From positions 1 to 36,728 of the forward strand of contig SCUZ01000029.1 in assembly GCA_004322535.1 (NCBI GenBank): a DNA stretch of 36,728 nt. Direction: 5' to 3'. Positions 10,010 through 17,283 of the stretch are shown in pieces. Within the stretch, counting starts at the first letter, position 1; every line of letters begins with the position of its first letter. The translations under genes were made by a program, and so were the position numbers. The DNA comes from Rugosibacter sp. Its GTDB lineage: Bacteria > Pseudomonadota > Gammaproteobacteria > Burkholderiales > Rhodocyclaceae. The notes under the pieces are model-generated. The model was not told the DNA's origin, did not search any database, and was given only the letters and a program-made list of their open reading frames with translations.

Positions 10010-10567
10010 TCAGTCAGTCGCCGCCTCATCAGTATCGGCGCCGTAAGTCTCTCCGGCACCCGTTTTATCCAAGTCGCGCAATACACGAAACAGCTCGCGG
10101 TAGGCGCGCGGCGGTTTGCTTTGTTGTGCTTCTTTGATTGCATTGCGGCGTAGCTGGCGCAGATGCTGGATGTCTGTCTCAGGATAATCACGCGCGATGT
10201 TGCTACACACGGACTCATCCTCCATCAGCTGCGTGCGCAGGCGTTCAAGTTGCTGCAGGCGCAAAGCAGCAACCGCCGATACGCCATTGATTTCATCGAG
10301 TGCGGCTTGCAGGGGTGCAGAATCAATATCACGCATGACTTTGCCGATGTATTGCAGCTGGCGGCGATGTGCTTCGTGCCGAGTGAAACGCTGGGCATCA
10401 TGGATGGCATCCCTCAAGCGTTCAGGCATATCAATCTTTTTTAGCTGGTCTCTCGACAGCGCGACAAGCGCCACACCGAGCTTTTGCAGCGCCGTCATCT
10501 CGCGCTTGAGCGCCGACTTGCTGGGCCCGAGGTTTTCTTCTTCATCGTCGGGCGTGCCGTATTTCAT
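10010..10567 (-). CDS. darP: DarP (YjgA, DUF615), 50S subunit assembly factor
   Basis: A 185-residue charged, helical protein of the DUF615 family, known in E. coli as YjgA or DarP, a late 50S ribosomal subunit maturation factor. Recognisable blocks are PSKSALKREMTALQKLG (about residues 15-32), DAIHDAQRFTRHEAHRRQLQYIGKLM-like text here ending in GKVMRD, and RQLRRNAIKEAQQSKPPRAYRELFRVLRDL near the C-terminus. The ATG at 10567 gives the usual family start; an upstream in-frame extension does not look like the family. It diverges from pmbA with a 77-bp gap, an arrangement also common in other proteobacteria. Confidence 0.9.
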   Translation of the reverse strand: MKYGTPDDEEENLGPSKSALKREMTALQKLGVALVALSRDQLKKIDMPERLRDAIHDAQRFTRHEAHRRQLQYIGKVMRDIDSAPLQAALDEINGVSAVAALRLQQLERLRTQLMEDESVCSNIARDYPETDIQHLRQLRRNAIKEAQQSKPPRAYRELFRVLRDLDKTGAGETYGADTDEAATD

Positions 10568-10644
10568 GTGTTTTGTTCCGTTTGTTTTATAGGTTCCACG
10601 GTTATGATTATAACTTCGCCACTCGTCACGCAAAGGGTTCTCGC

Positions 10645-12000
10645 ATGCCGCACCGTTCCGCACCGGATTCCGCCTTTAGTTTTTCGCAAGAAGCCTTACG
10701 TCATTTGGCGCAAAGCGTGCTTGATCACGCGAAAAAAAGTGGTGCCACGGCGTGTGAAGTCGATGTTTCCGAAGGGTTTGGGCAATCCATCAGTGTGCGT
10801 CGGCAAGCGGTTGAAACCATCGAATACAACCGCGATAAAGGTTTAGGTGTCACGATTTACCTGGGCCAGCGGCGTGGTCATGCAAGTAGTTCCGATTTTT
10901 CTCCGGCAGCGGTACAAGACACCGTTAACGCTGCGCTCTCTATCGCCAGATTTACGGCAGAAGATGAGTGCGCCGGGCTGCCTGACGAAAAACTGCTGGC
11001 AAAAAAATCCATGGATCTGGATCTTTTCCATCCATGGAATATCCCGGTAGATGAAGCCATTGCCTTGGCGCAGCACTGTGAACAAGGCGCGTTTGATGTG
11101 AGTCCGCAAATCACGAATTCCGAAGGCGCAACAGTGTCTACCCATCAATCCCATTTCATCGCGGCCAACAGCCTGGGCTTTATGGATGGCTTTGCCAGCA
11201 CGCGGCACTATGTGGCGTGCTCGGTAATTGCAGGCAGTGGCGACGATATGCAGCGCGACGACTGGTACACCTCCAGCCGCAATGCGCACGATTTTTCAAC
11301 GGTTGAACGCATTGGCGATTACGCGGCGCGCCGCGCGTTATCGCGACTTGGCTCACGCAAATTATCCACGCGCAAATGCCCCGTCATTTTTGAAGCGCCG
11401 CTGGCCACCGGCCTGATCGGCAATCTCACCTATGCGTTATCGGGCGGTGCGCTGTATCGCAAAACATCGTTCCTGCAAAACAGCCTGGGGCAGAAAATAT
11501 TTCCGGAATTTGTCAACATCAGCGAACGGCCACACATCAAAGGGGGCATTGCGTCTTCAGCGTTTGATGATGATGGCGTCGCCACGCATGATCGCGAACT
11601 GATCAAGGCAGGTGAAGTGCAGGGTTATTTGTTGTCCACCTATTCAGCCCGCAAGCTCGGCATGCAAACCACCGGCAACGCAGGCGGCGCGCATAACCTG
11701 CGCGTGGCCCCCGGACGGCATAACCTGGCCGAGCTATTGCGCGAGATGGGCCGTGGCCTGCTCGTGACCGAACTCATGGGTCAGGGCGTGAATTACGTGA
11801 CGGGTGACTATTCGCGCGGCGCCGCAGGCTACTGGGTAGAAAACGGAAAAATTGCCTACCCCGTGGCAGAAATCACCATTGCCGGTAACCTGCGCGACAT
11901 GTTCGCCCATGTGGTCGCCATAGGGAACGATGCCGACACGCGCAGCTCAAAACATGTGGGCTCGATATTGATCAACCAGATGACGGTGGCTGGCAGCTAA
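10645..12000 (+). CDS. pmbA: PmbA (TldE) metalloprotease-family protein
   Basis: A 451-residue member of the TldD/PmbA family. With TldD, PmbA processes peptide antibiotics such as microcin B17 and degrades the CcdA antitoxin in E. coli. Family text is visible throughout, for example the N-terminal ACEVDVSEGFGQSISVR, the central KCPVIFEAPLATGLIG, and the C-terminal GVNYVTGDYSRGAAGYWVENG followed by a conserved end (GNDADTRSSKHVGSILI). PmbA itself lacks the metal-binding HExxxH motif of TldD, and none is seen here. The ATG at 10645 follows AAAGGG by seven bases. The last 115 bases are duplicated, with divergence, at 17284-17398, so the gene's 3' end is the left boundary of the accessory region. 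Confidence 0.94.
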   Translation: MPHRSAPDSAFSFSQEALRHLAQSVLDHAKKSGATACEVDVSEGFGQSISVRRQAVETIEYNRDKGLGVTIYLGQRRGHASSSDFSPAAVQDTVNAALSIARFTAEDECAGLPDEKLLAKKSMDLDLFHPWNIPVDEAIALAQHCEQGAFDVSPQITNSEGATVSTHQSHFIAANSLGFMDGFASTRHYVACSVIAGSGDDMQRDDWYTSSRNAHDFSTVERIGDYAARRALSRLGSRKLSTRKCPVIFEAPLATGLIGNLTYALSGGALYRKTSFLQNSLGQKIFPEFVNISERPHIKGGIASSAFDDDGVATHDRELIKAGEVQGYLLSTYSARKLGMQTTGNAGGAHNLRVAPGRHNLAELLREMGRGLLVTELMGQGVNYVTGDYSRGAAGYWVENGKIAYPVAEITIAGNLRDMFAHVVAIGNDADTRSSKHVGSILINQMTVAGS

Positions 12001-12159
12001 ACCACAACTGACTTCCACGAAAAGTTCTCGAAAGCGACCCGAAGGTAGTGCAGAGCAAGTACAGCGCTGGCGCTGGTTATGCGGTGATGGTCAAATCTTT
12101 TACATCATGCACACACCCACTGAAGAAAAACGTCATTGAAAAGCGTTATTTTTATCGAG

Positions 12160-12181
12160 CTAACTCTTCGCTAATTCTTGG
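12160..12181 (+). promoter_or_regulatory. 11-bp tandem direct repeat, candidate response-regulator box
   Basis: CTAACTCTTCG is followed directly by CTAATTCTTGG, matching at 9 of 11 positions. Six-base half-sites separated by five bases (CTAACT-N5-CTAATT) are the usual layout of OmpR/PmrA-family binding sites, which prefer T-T-A-A-rich halves. It lies 53 bases upstream of the PepSY gene start, in a cassette that encodes a PmrA/QseB-type regulator. The assignment is an inference. Confidence 0.4.
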
Positions 12182-12194
12182 TCGCTATCTTGCC

Positions 12195-12218
12195 AATCAC
12201 GCGAATATCCGCGTGATT
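12195..12218 (+). promoter_or_regulatory. 9-bp inverted repeat in the PepSY gene leader
   Basis: AATCACGCG and CGCGTGATT are perfect complements around a six-base spacer (AATATC). The repeat ends three bases before the AGGAG ribosome-binding site of the PepSY gene. It could be an operator or an mRNA hairpin that affects translation. Confidence 0.45.
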
Positions 12219-12234
12219 TAAAGGAGTGACTATC

Positions 12235-12567
12235 ATGCACCGCAAAATCTTTCTAGCAACGCTGGCTGCGCTTTCTGTAACCACCATCAGCAGCGTGTAT
12301 GCTGCCAAGAGCATCGAAAACGATGCGTTGGCAATTGAATCTGCGAAAATCAGCCTGACACAAGCCATCACCACGGCCGAGCAACATGTAAGTGGTAAGG
12401 CGGCTCGCGCCGAATTTGAAAAGCACAAGGGGCAGTGGCTCTTTGATGTCGAAGTAGTGAATGGCAAAAAAGTCATGGACGTGAAAGTTGATTCAATGAA
12501 CGGCAAAGTTATCTCAGCCGTTGAGGATAAAACCGATAAAGACGATGACCACGACCAGGCTGATTGA
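12235..12567 (+). CDS. Small secreted PepSY-domain protein
   Basis: A 110-residue periplasmic protein. Residues 1-23 form a signal peptide (MHRKIFLATLAALSVTTISS, then VYA before the cut). The rest is one PepSY domain: a helix with SLTQAITTAEQHVSGKA, then strands QWLFDVEVVNGKKVMDVKVD and a GKVISA end. The C-terminal tail is very acidic (DKTDKDDDHDQAD) and might bind cations. I chose the ATG at 12235, with AGGAG eight to nine bases upstream, over a GTG nine bases earlier. Small PepSY proteins often sit beside two-component systems that sense envelope or metal stress; here the sensor genes are 1.5 kb downstream on the same strand. A clear terminator follows, so it may be transcribed alone. Confidence 0.85.
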   Translation: MHRKIFLATLAALSVTTISSVYAAKSIENDALAIESAKISLTQAITTAEQHVSGKAARAEFEKHKGQWLFDVEVVNGKKVMDVKVDSMNGKVISAVEDKTDKDDDHDQAD

Positions 12568-12584
12568 TTCATCGAGCCATTACC

Positions 12585-12617
12585 AAAACCTGGGGCGGCG
12601 ATACTGCCCCAGGTTTT
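12585..12617 (+). terminator. Rho-independent terminator after the PepSY gene
   Basis: A perfect 12-bp stem, AAAACCTGGGGC paired with GCCCCAGGTTTT, around a nine-base loop. The stem itself ends in a TTTT run, and the A-run on the other side makes it usable in both directions. It begins 18 bases after the PepSY stop. Confidence 0.8.
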
Positions 12618-12702
12618 ACCTGCACTTAAAATCGCTTGTCTTGCTCTATGGTCGGCTGATAAACGCCACAACAGCATAAGCTGTGAAAAAGAGAGAAAAT
12701 CC

Positions 12703-13461
12703 ATGAACAATACTTCCGCAAACACGTTGAGCAAAGTACCAGAAGTGACCTTGCTCTTCTGGGTCATCAAGATCGCCGCGACGACACTGGGTGAAACTGC
12801 AGGCGATGCGGTGTCGATGTCAATGAACTTGGGCTATTTATTGGGGACCGCTATTTTTTCCGCGATTTTTTTGGTCGCCGTGATTGCTCAAATCAGGGCA
12901 AAGGGCTTTCATCCCTTCTTGTATTGGACCACCATCATCGCCACAACAACTGTCGGCACGACACTTGCTGACTTTGCTGACCGCTCGCTGGGAATCGGTT
13001 ATGCCGGAGGAACGTCCTTATTGCTCGCGTTATTGATGGCCTCATTGTTGATCTGGTATCGGTCACTCGGCTCGATAGCTGTTGAGACCGTCAGCTCTTC
13101 CAAGGCGGAAATGTTCTACTGGGTGACAATCATGTTTTCACAAACGCTGGGAACAGCCCTAGGAGACTGGACCGCCGATACGGCCGGGCTAGGCTACGCT
13201 AGTAGCGCAATGATATTCAGTGCCTCGCTCGCACTCATCGTTGCGATCTATGTCTGGACGAGTTTATCCCGTACTTTATTGTTCTGGGCTGCCTTCATTC
13301 TGACGCGTCCGCTAGGTGCAGTGGTTGGTGATTTTCTCGACAAACCAGTAGCTGCGGGTGGCCTGGCATTGAGCCGCTATTCAGCCTCGATGGCACTCCT
13401 GGTTTTCATCGTAATCTGTATTATGTTTTCAAAACAACGAGCAGCAGCCAAGAGGCACTGA
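12703..13461 (+). CDS. DUF347 (COG4705) four-repeat membrane protein, copy A
   Basis: A 252-residue integral membrane protein of the COG4705 family, made of DUF347 repeats; the biochemical role is not known to me. Four repeats can be lined up by a core T-[LV]-G-x-x-x-x-D: TTLGETAGD (27-35), TTVGTTLAD (82-90), QTLGTALGD (147-155) and RPLGAVVGD (202-210). The aspartates fall at 35, 90, 155 and 210, that is 55, 65 and 55 residues apart, so the protein looks like a duplicated pair of pairs. Each repeat sits in a hydrophobic helix, which would place four acids inside the membrane, as expected for a cation or proton pathway (inference). GAGAG precedes the ATG. A close paralogue is at 23171-23932. 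Confidence 0.85.
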   Translation: MNNTSANTLSKVPEVTLLFWVIKIAATTLGETAGDAVSMSMNLGYLLGTAIFSAIFLVAVIAQIRAKGFHPFLYWTTIIATTTVGTTLADFADRSLGIGYAGGTSLLLALLMASLLIWYRSLGSIAVETVSSSKAEMFYWVTIMFSQTLGTALGDWTADTAGLGYASSAMIFSASLALIVAIYVWTSLSRTLLFWAAFILTRPLGAVVGDFLDKPVAAGGLALSRYSASMALLVFIVICIMFSKQRAAAKRH

Positions 13462-13502
13462 TACCACTGGAGATACGCGGATTTCCTCATTAAGGAACGC
13501 AT

Positions 13503-14099
13503 TTGGAACATTTCAATCAAGCGCTTTTTCTGATCCTAAACGCTGCACCAGGGAGCGCCAACGTTAATATTTATGTCGCAAGGGTTATGGCGGAATATCC
13601 GATTTGGCTCATTCCCGTAGCGTTGATCTTTGGCTGGCTATATGGAACTTATACCATCCGCCAACAACTGATCGTGGCCATTATTTCCGGCTTTACAGGT
13701 CTGCTGATTAATCAGATCATTGGCTGGCTTTGGTATCATCCCCGCCCTTTCGAAATGGGAATCGGTCATACATTCATCTCACATGTGCAGGACAGTTCTT
13801 TCCCTAGCGACCACCTGACTTTTATCTGGGCTTTTGCATTTAGCCAGCTTCTGCATCGAAAAACTAGTTTCGCAGGATGGACGTTCGCTCTATTAGGCCT
13901 GCCGGTGGCCTGGGCGCGCATTTATCTGGGCATTCATTTTCCACTGGATATCCTTGGTGCCGTGTTTGTCGCTTTGAGCAGTAGCTGGCTGATCTCGCGG
14001 CAAGAGCATCGCCTCATCGAACCCTTAATAGGTCTGCTGCTACGAATCTATCAGGTGCTATTTGCCAGATTGATTCGAAGAGGTTGGGTACGACAATGA
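13503..14099 (+). CDS. PAP2-family phosphatase, BcrC/UppP-like
   Basis: A 198-residue membrane phosphatase with about five to six hydrophobic segments. The PAP2 motifs are WYHPRPF (RP at 81-82), SFPSDHLTF (PSDH at 101-104) and ARIYLGIHFPLD (Arg139, His145, Asp149). PSDH rather than PSGH is typical of BcrC-type undecaprenyl-diphosphate phosphatases, which recycle the lipid carrier of cell-wall synthesis at the periplasmic face. The lysine usually found seven residues before the first-motif Arg is not seen. The start is a TTG at 13503, supported by AAGGA six bases upstream. It lies 41 bp after the DUF347 gene and 25 bp before the response regulator, so it is probably in one operon with them. 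Confidence 0.85.
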   Translation: MEHFNQALFLILNAAPGSANVNIYVARVMAEYPIWLIPVALIFGWLYGTYTIRQQLIVAIISGFTGLLINQIIGWLWYHPRPFEMGIGHTFISHVQDSSFPSDHLTFIWAFAFSQLLHRKTSFAGWTFALLGLPVAWARIYLGIHFPLDILGAVFVALSSSWLISRQEHRLIEPLIGLLLRIYQVLFARLIRRGWVRQ

Positions 14100-14124
14100 A
14101 TCATTTCAGATACAGCGATTAGTG

Positions 14125-14784
14125 ATGCGTATTTTGCTGGTAGAAGATGACTCCATGATTGGCGAAGCAATATCTGTCGCACTCAAGGATGCGGCCTATG
14201 CCGTGGATTGGGTGAAAGACGGCGCTGCGGCAAGCAACACATTAGGGTACGGCGAGCACCAAGTCGTGCTGCTCGATCTTGGCTTGCCCAAGCGCGACGG
14301 CCTGCAAGTCCTACACCGTCTACGCCAGGCGAATAACCAGATTCCGGTAATCATCATCACTGCACGCGACGGCGTGGAAGATCGCATCAAAGGACTGGAT
14401 CTCGGTGCAGATGATTACCTGGTTAAGCCCTTCGACATTCATGAGCTGCTTGCCAGGTTGCGTGCAATCATCCGCCGTCATGGTGGCCAAGCGGCACCGA
14501 TTTTTTCTAATGGAATCATCAGCCTCGACCCGGCAACGCGCGAAGTGCGACGCGGCAATGTAGCAGAGGTGCTAAGCGCTCGCGAATTTGCCTTGCTGCA
14601 TGCGCTACTGCTGCGGCCGGGGAGGATTCTCACCCGGACCGAACTGGAAGAACGAATTTACGGCTGGAACGAGGAAGTGGAAAGCAATGCGGTTGATTTT
14701 CTGATACACGGCGTGCGCAAGAAACTGGGTGCCGATGCCATCAAGAATGTACGCGGCGCTGGCTGGATGGTCGAGAAATCATAA
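14125..14784 (+). CDS. OmpR-family response regulator (QseB/PmrA-like)
   Basis: A 219-residue regulator. The receiver domain starts MRILLVEDDSMIGEAI with the acidic pair at 8-9, the phosphorylated residue is Asp51 in VVLLDLGLPKRDG, and the conserved Lys is in DDYLVKPFD. The C-terminal winged helix contains LSAREFALLHALLLRPGRIL and VDFLIHGVRKKLG. It resembles QseB and PmrA (BasR), which act in envelope modification in other proteobacteria. A GTG three bases before the ATG is an alternative start. The stop TAA shares one base with the kinase start (TAATG), so the two are translationally coupled. The 11-bp direct repeat at 12160-12181 is a candidate target. Confidence 0.93.
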   Translation: MRILLVEDDSMIGEAISVALKDAAYAVDWVKDGAAASNTLGYGEHQVVLLDLGLPKRDGLQVLHRLRQANNQIPVIIITARDGVEDRIKGLDLGADDYLVKPFDIHELLARLRAIIRRHGGQAAPIFSNGIISLDPATREVRRGNVAEVLSAREFALLHALLLRPGRILTRTELEERIYGWNEEVESNAVDFLIHGVRKKLGADAIKNVRGAGWMVEKS

Positions 14785-16103
14785 TGAAGCGCTCCCTGCA
14801 ACGGCGGCTTACGTTGATACTGGGCAGTGCCATATTGCTGTCCAGTCTTATCGCAGCTGTGGCGTCTTTCATCCTCGCCTATGCTGAAGCAAAAGAATTT
14901 CAGGACGATATCCTGCGACAGACTGCGTTGCTAGCAACGCGCAATATCGGCATTTCTGTACAGATGAATATGCGCGAAAAAAATCGGACCAAGGCCGCCT
15001 TGGTCACCTTGGGCGATTCTGAATCACGCATCAGTGTGATTCGCTTACCAGACGATCCTCGTCCCGTTTGGCTTACGGGCGATTTATCATCCGGCTTTCA
15101 TACGCTTGAGGCTGGCGGCGAACCTCTCAGGTTGTTCGTGCAGAGAAGCCTCTCTGGCAAGACAACCGTGGTGGCCCAGTCGACAGATACGCGTGACGAA
15201 ATTGCAATTCACAGCGCCCTGCGTACACTTATTCCCCTGCTGATGCTGTTGCCCGTGATGGCGTGGCTGATCGTGCGTATCGTCCGCAGCGAACTTGCGC
15301 CCGTCAATGATCTGGCCAGTCATCTGGATGCGCAACCGGCGGATCGGCCTCGCCCCCTTTCAGACGAGGGAGTTCCGGACGAAATAACGCCCTTTGTTCA
15401 TGCCATCAATCACCTGCTCAAACGTGTCAGTGATTTGATGATTCAACAACGACGCTTTATCGCCGATGCTGCCCACGAACTCCGCAGCCCGCTAACCGCA
15501 CTATCAATACAAGTGCAAAATCTGAAACAAGCCGGATCACTGGAAAACATGCGTGACCGCGTTCTGCCGCTACAGGCGGGTATCGAAAGAGTACGACAAC
15601 TGACGGAGCAACTTTTAAACCTTGCCAGAACTCAAGCAGGTGCGTTAGAAAACAAGGAAGTCGATGTCTCGACGATGGCTCGAGAACTGATTGCGGAATA
15701 CCTCCCGATGGCGGAGGCGAAAGGCATCGATTTGGGACTCGACGAGATTGAGCCGCTTAGGCTAACTTCTGCGCCGGAAACACTGCGACTAGTACTTAAA
15801 AATGCACTGGATAACGCATTGAAATATGTTCCCGAAGGCGGCGAGGTCACCCTCAGGCTTTATGCGAATGACACTAATGCGATCATCGAGATCGTCGACA
15901 ATGGCCCCGGCGTTCCTGTCGCCGAACGACAACGTGTGTTCAATCCATTTTATCGGCTGACAGAGACAACCGGCGAGGGCAGCGGGCTGGGACTCGCCAT
16001 TGCAGCAGAAGCTGCGGCAAGTCTTGGTGGGCGCATAAGCCTGCTGGATGGGCCTGAAAGTCGCGGGTTGGTCTTTCGCTACCAGCAGAGCCGCAACACA
16101 TGA
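14784..16103 (+). CDS. Sensor histidine kinase (QseC/PmrB-like)
   Basis: A 439-residue membrane kinase. Helix 1 is at about residues 10-32, a periplasmic sensor part of about 110 residues follows, and helix 2 is at about 146-166. The phosphorylated residue is His231 in FIADAAHELRSPLTALS. The ATP-binding part has an N-box LVLKNALDNALKYVP, and VDNGPGVP and GEGSGLGLAIA glycine motifs. It should phosphorylate the regulator encoded just upstream. The periplasmic part is not obviously acidic enough to call it an iron or polymyxin sensor. Its stop overlaps the original dedA start as ATGA. Confidence 0.93.
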   Translation: MKRSLQRRLTLILGSAILLSSLIAAVASFILAYAEAKEFQDDILRQTALLATRNIGISVQMNMREKNRTKAALVTLGDSESRISVIRLPDDPRPVWLTGDLSSGFHTLEAGGEPLRLFVQRSLSGKTTVVAQSTDTRDEIAIHSALRTLIPLLMLLPVMAWLIVRIVRSELAPVNDLASHLDAQPADRPRPLSDEGVPDEITPFVHAINHLLKRVSDLMIQQRRFIADAAHELRSPLTALSIQVQNLKQAGSLENMRDRVLPLQAGIERVRQLTEQLLNLARTQAGALENKEVDVSTMARELIAEYLPMAEAKGIDLGLDEIEPLRLTSAPETLRLVLKNALDNALKYVPEGGEVTLRLYANDTNAIIEIVDNGPGVPVAERQRVFNPFYRLTETTGEGSGLGLAIAAEAAASLGGRISLLDGPESRGLVFRYQQSRNT

Positions 16104-16674
16104 TCACTGCGTTCATCGCATCCTATGGTTATCTGGTTATCTCGCAATCTTCATTGGCACATTGCTTGAAGGAGAAACCATTTTGATCGCTGCCGGGTTC
16201 GCCGCTCATCGCGGCTTACTTTTCATGCCAATAGTGATTCTTGTGGCCATCGCGGGCGCAACACTGGGTGATCAGCTGGCATTCTTGCTTGGGCGCTGGA
16301 AAGGTGAAGCGTTGATTGCGCGCTTCTCCTCGCTGGCAAAACAAAAGTCGCGTGTCCATGCTTTTCTTGAGCGTTATGACCTCTTGTTCATCCTGATTGT
16401 TCGTTTTCTTTACGGATTGCGCATTGCTGGTCCGGTGATCTTGGGATCAAGCCAGGTACCGCTGCTTCGCTTTACAGCACTCAACCTCATAGGCGCCGCC
16501 ATGTGGGCGATACTCATCTCTGGTGCCGGATATGCCTTTGGTCTAGCTATCAGCTCCTTGATCGCCGACGTCAAGCGGATTGAAGCAATCGTGTTGATCG
16601 TCATACTCTCGCTTGGCGCAGTCTTTTGGGTGTGGCAAAGGTCTCGCGCCAGAATGGAAAAAAAGCAACCATGA
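16100..16674 (+). pseudogene. DedA-family membrane protein, frameshifted by an 8-bp tandem duplication
   Basis: The ATG at 16100 overlaps the kinase stop (ATGA) and gives MITAFIASYGYL, the expected DedA N-terminus. Then GGTTATCT occurs twice in a row (16127-16142) and throws the frame. Removing one copy gives MITAFIASYGYLAIFIGTLL and a 188-residue DedA protein to 16674, with family residues such as RFLYGLRIAGPVILG and NLIGAAMWA. As it stands, full-length protein from 16100 is not possible. A start at 16048 inside the kinase gene stays open through the DedA body, but it replaces the first 12 or so residues with unrelated ones. DedA proteins include the undecaprenyl-phosphate translocase UptA and factors needed for polymyxin resistance. 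The cause could be a real mutation, a reversible slippage or an assembly error. Confidence 0.78.
16127..16142 (+). repeat. 8-bp tandem duplication (GGTTATCT twice) inside dedA
   Basis: Two exact adjacent copies of GGTTATCT. The family-like reading frame continues only if one copy is removed, which dates the duplication as later than the gene's functional life. Confidence 0.9.
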
Positions 16675-16690
16675 AAAGAAGGGGGACGTA

Positions 16691-17110
16691 ATGTCCTGGC
16701 AACTGTTTGCGCTCGGTTCAGCATTTTTTGCAGGCTTAACAGCGATCTTCGGAAAGCTCGGGGTAGAAGGATTGAACTCCAACCTAGCGACATTGATACG
16801 CACTGTGGTGATTCTTGCAATGACCGCTGGCATCGTAACTTTTCGTGACGAGTGGCAGATGCCCCAAGCCTTGGAACCTCGCCCTATCGCGTTTCTGGTT
16901 CTGTCCGGCCTGGCGACGGGTTTCTCCTGGCTCCTCTATTACCGTGCGCTCCAACTTGCACCCGCATCAATGGTGGCTCCCATCGACAAGCTGAGCCTTG
17001 TATTTGCCGTTATGCTTGCTGTTGTATTCCTCGGCGAAGCGCTAACGGTGAAACTGGCACTCGGAGGGTTGCTCATTCTTTTTGGCGTGCTGATCCTCGC
17101 GTGGCCTTGA
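16691..17110 (+). CDS. Half-size EamA transporter (COG2510-like)
   Basis: A 139-residue, four- to five-helix membrane protein equal to one EamA domain. It starts MSWQLFALGSAFFAGLTAIF and ends with LVFAVMLAVVFLGEALTVKL and LGVLILAWP-like text, the standard end of an EamA unit (FLGE motif included). The start at 16691 has AGGGGG seven bases upstream. Such single-domain proteins work as homo- or heterodimers; examples are the ArnE/ArnF flippase and small multidrug-type exporters. It follows the dedA stop by 16 bp and is the last intact gene of the cassette. The substrate is unknown. Confidence 0.87.
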   Translation: MSWQLFALGSAFFAGLTAIFGKLGVEGLNSNLATLIRTVVILAMTAGIVTFRDEWQMPQALEPRPIAFLVLSGLATGFSWLLYYRALQLAPASMVAPIDKLSLVFAVMLAVVFLGEALTVKLALGGLLILFGVLILAWP

Positions 17111-17205
17111 AGGCATCTGCATGCCGGCTTGCGGATAGAAAACAGTCTTCTCCACCCGGACTTCACTGCGCACTCCGCCCCGCGGGAAGTCAGTCAGTAC
17201 CGGAT
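17111..17205. other. Non-coding stretch after the EamA gene
   Basis: Ninety-five bases with no convincing gene, terminator or repeat. It separates the EamA stop from the dctP fragment. Confidence 0.5.
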
Positions 17206-17250
17206 TCAGCGTTTATTGCGCCCCGTTTGCATGAACTGATCGAAGCTGGC
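17206..17250 (-). pseudogene. 3'-terminal fragment of a second dctP (last 15 codons)
   Basis: Read on the minus strand this gives ASFDQFMQTGRNKR and a TGA stop, identical in protein to the end of the intact dctP at 18882-18926. Forty-two of 45 bases match, and all three differences are synonymous third positions (GCC/GCG, AAT/AAC, AAA/AAG). Similarity stops sharply at 17251. The pattern suggests a piece of a dctP from a related genome, not a decayed local copy. Confidence 0.9.
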
Positions 17251-17283
17251 TATTGAAGACAGCGTAAACTGAACAGCGGCGCA

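Larger units (their letters stand above)
12001..17251 (+). other. Accessory cassette between pmbA and a second dctP 3' end
   Basis: This segment starts right after the pmbA stop and runs to the broken end of a dctP fragment. It holds a PepSY protein, a DUF347 protein, a PAP2 phosphatase, a two-component system, a damaged dedA and an EamA half-transporter, all on the plus strand. The pmbA end on its left and the dctP' and pmbA' ends on its right show that it was added into, or rearranged within, a pmbA/dctP convergent gap. No integrase, transposase or tRNA site is visible, so the mechanism is inferred to be homologous recombination. Confidence 0.6.

Noticed and set aside
10568-10644. Specific -35/-10 promoter boxes for pmbA (TATGAT and TATAAC at about 10601-10613)
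   Set aside because: The possible -10 boxes have no -35 partner at suitable distance. A promoter must be present in the divergent gap but cannot be placed.
12071-12100. Similarity of GCGCTGGTTATGCGGTGAT to the stretch just downstream of intact dctP (18850-18880)
   Set aside because: Only short words match, with a gap of about ten bases. It is too weak to claim a third duplicated end.
16048-16674. DedA gene starting at 16048 inside the kinase gene
   Set aside because: The frame is open, but the first 25 or so residues are unlike DedA proteins and come from the kinase coding sequence read out of frame. The start at 16100 plus one repeat unit removed gives a standard DedA N-terminus.
17111-17205. 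Remnant gene between the EamA gene and the dctP fragment
   Set aside because: No frame longer than a few codons resembles a known protein, and no repeat of the flanks extends into it.
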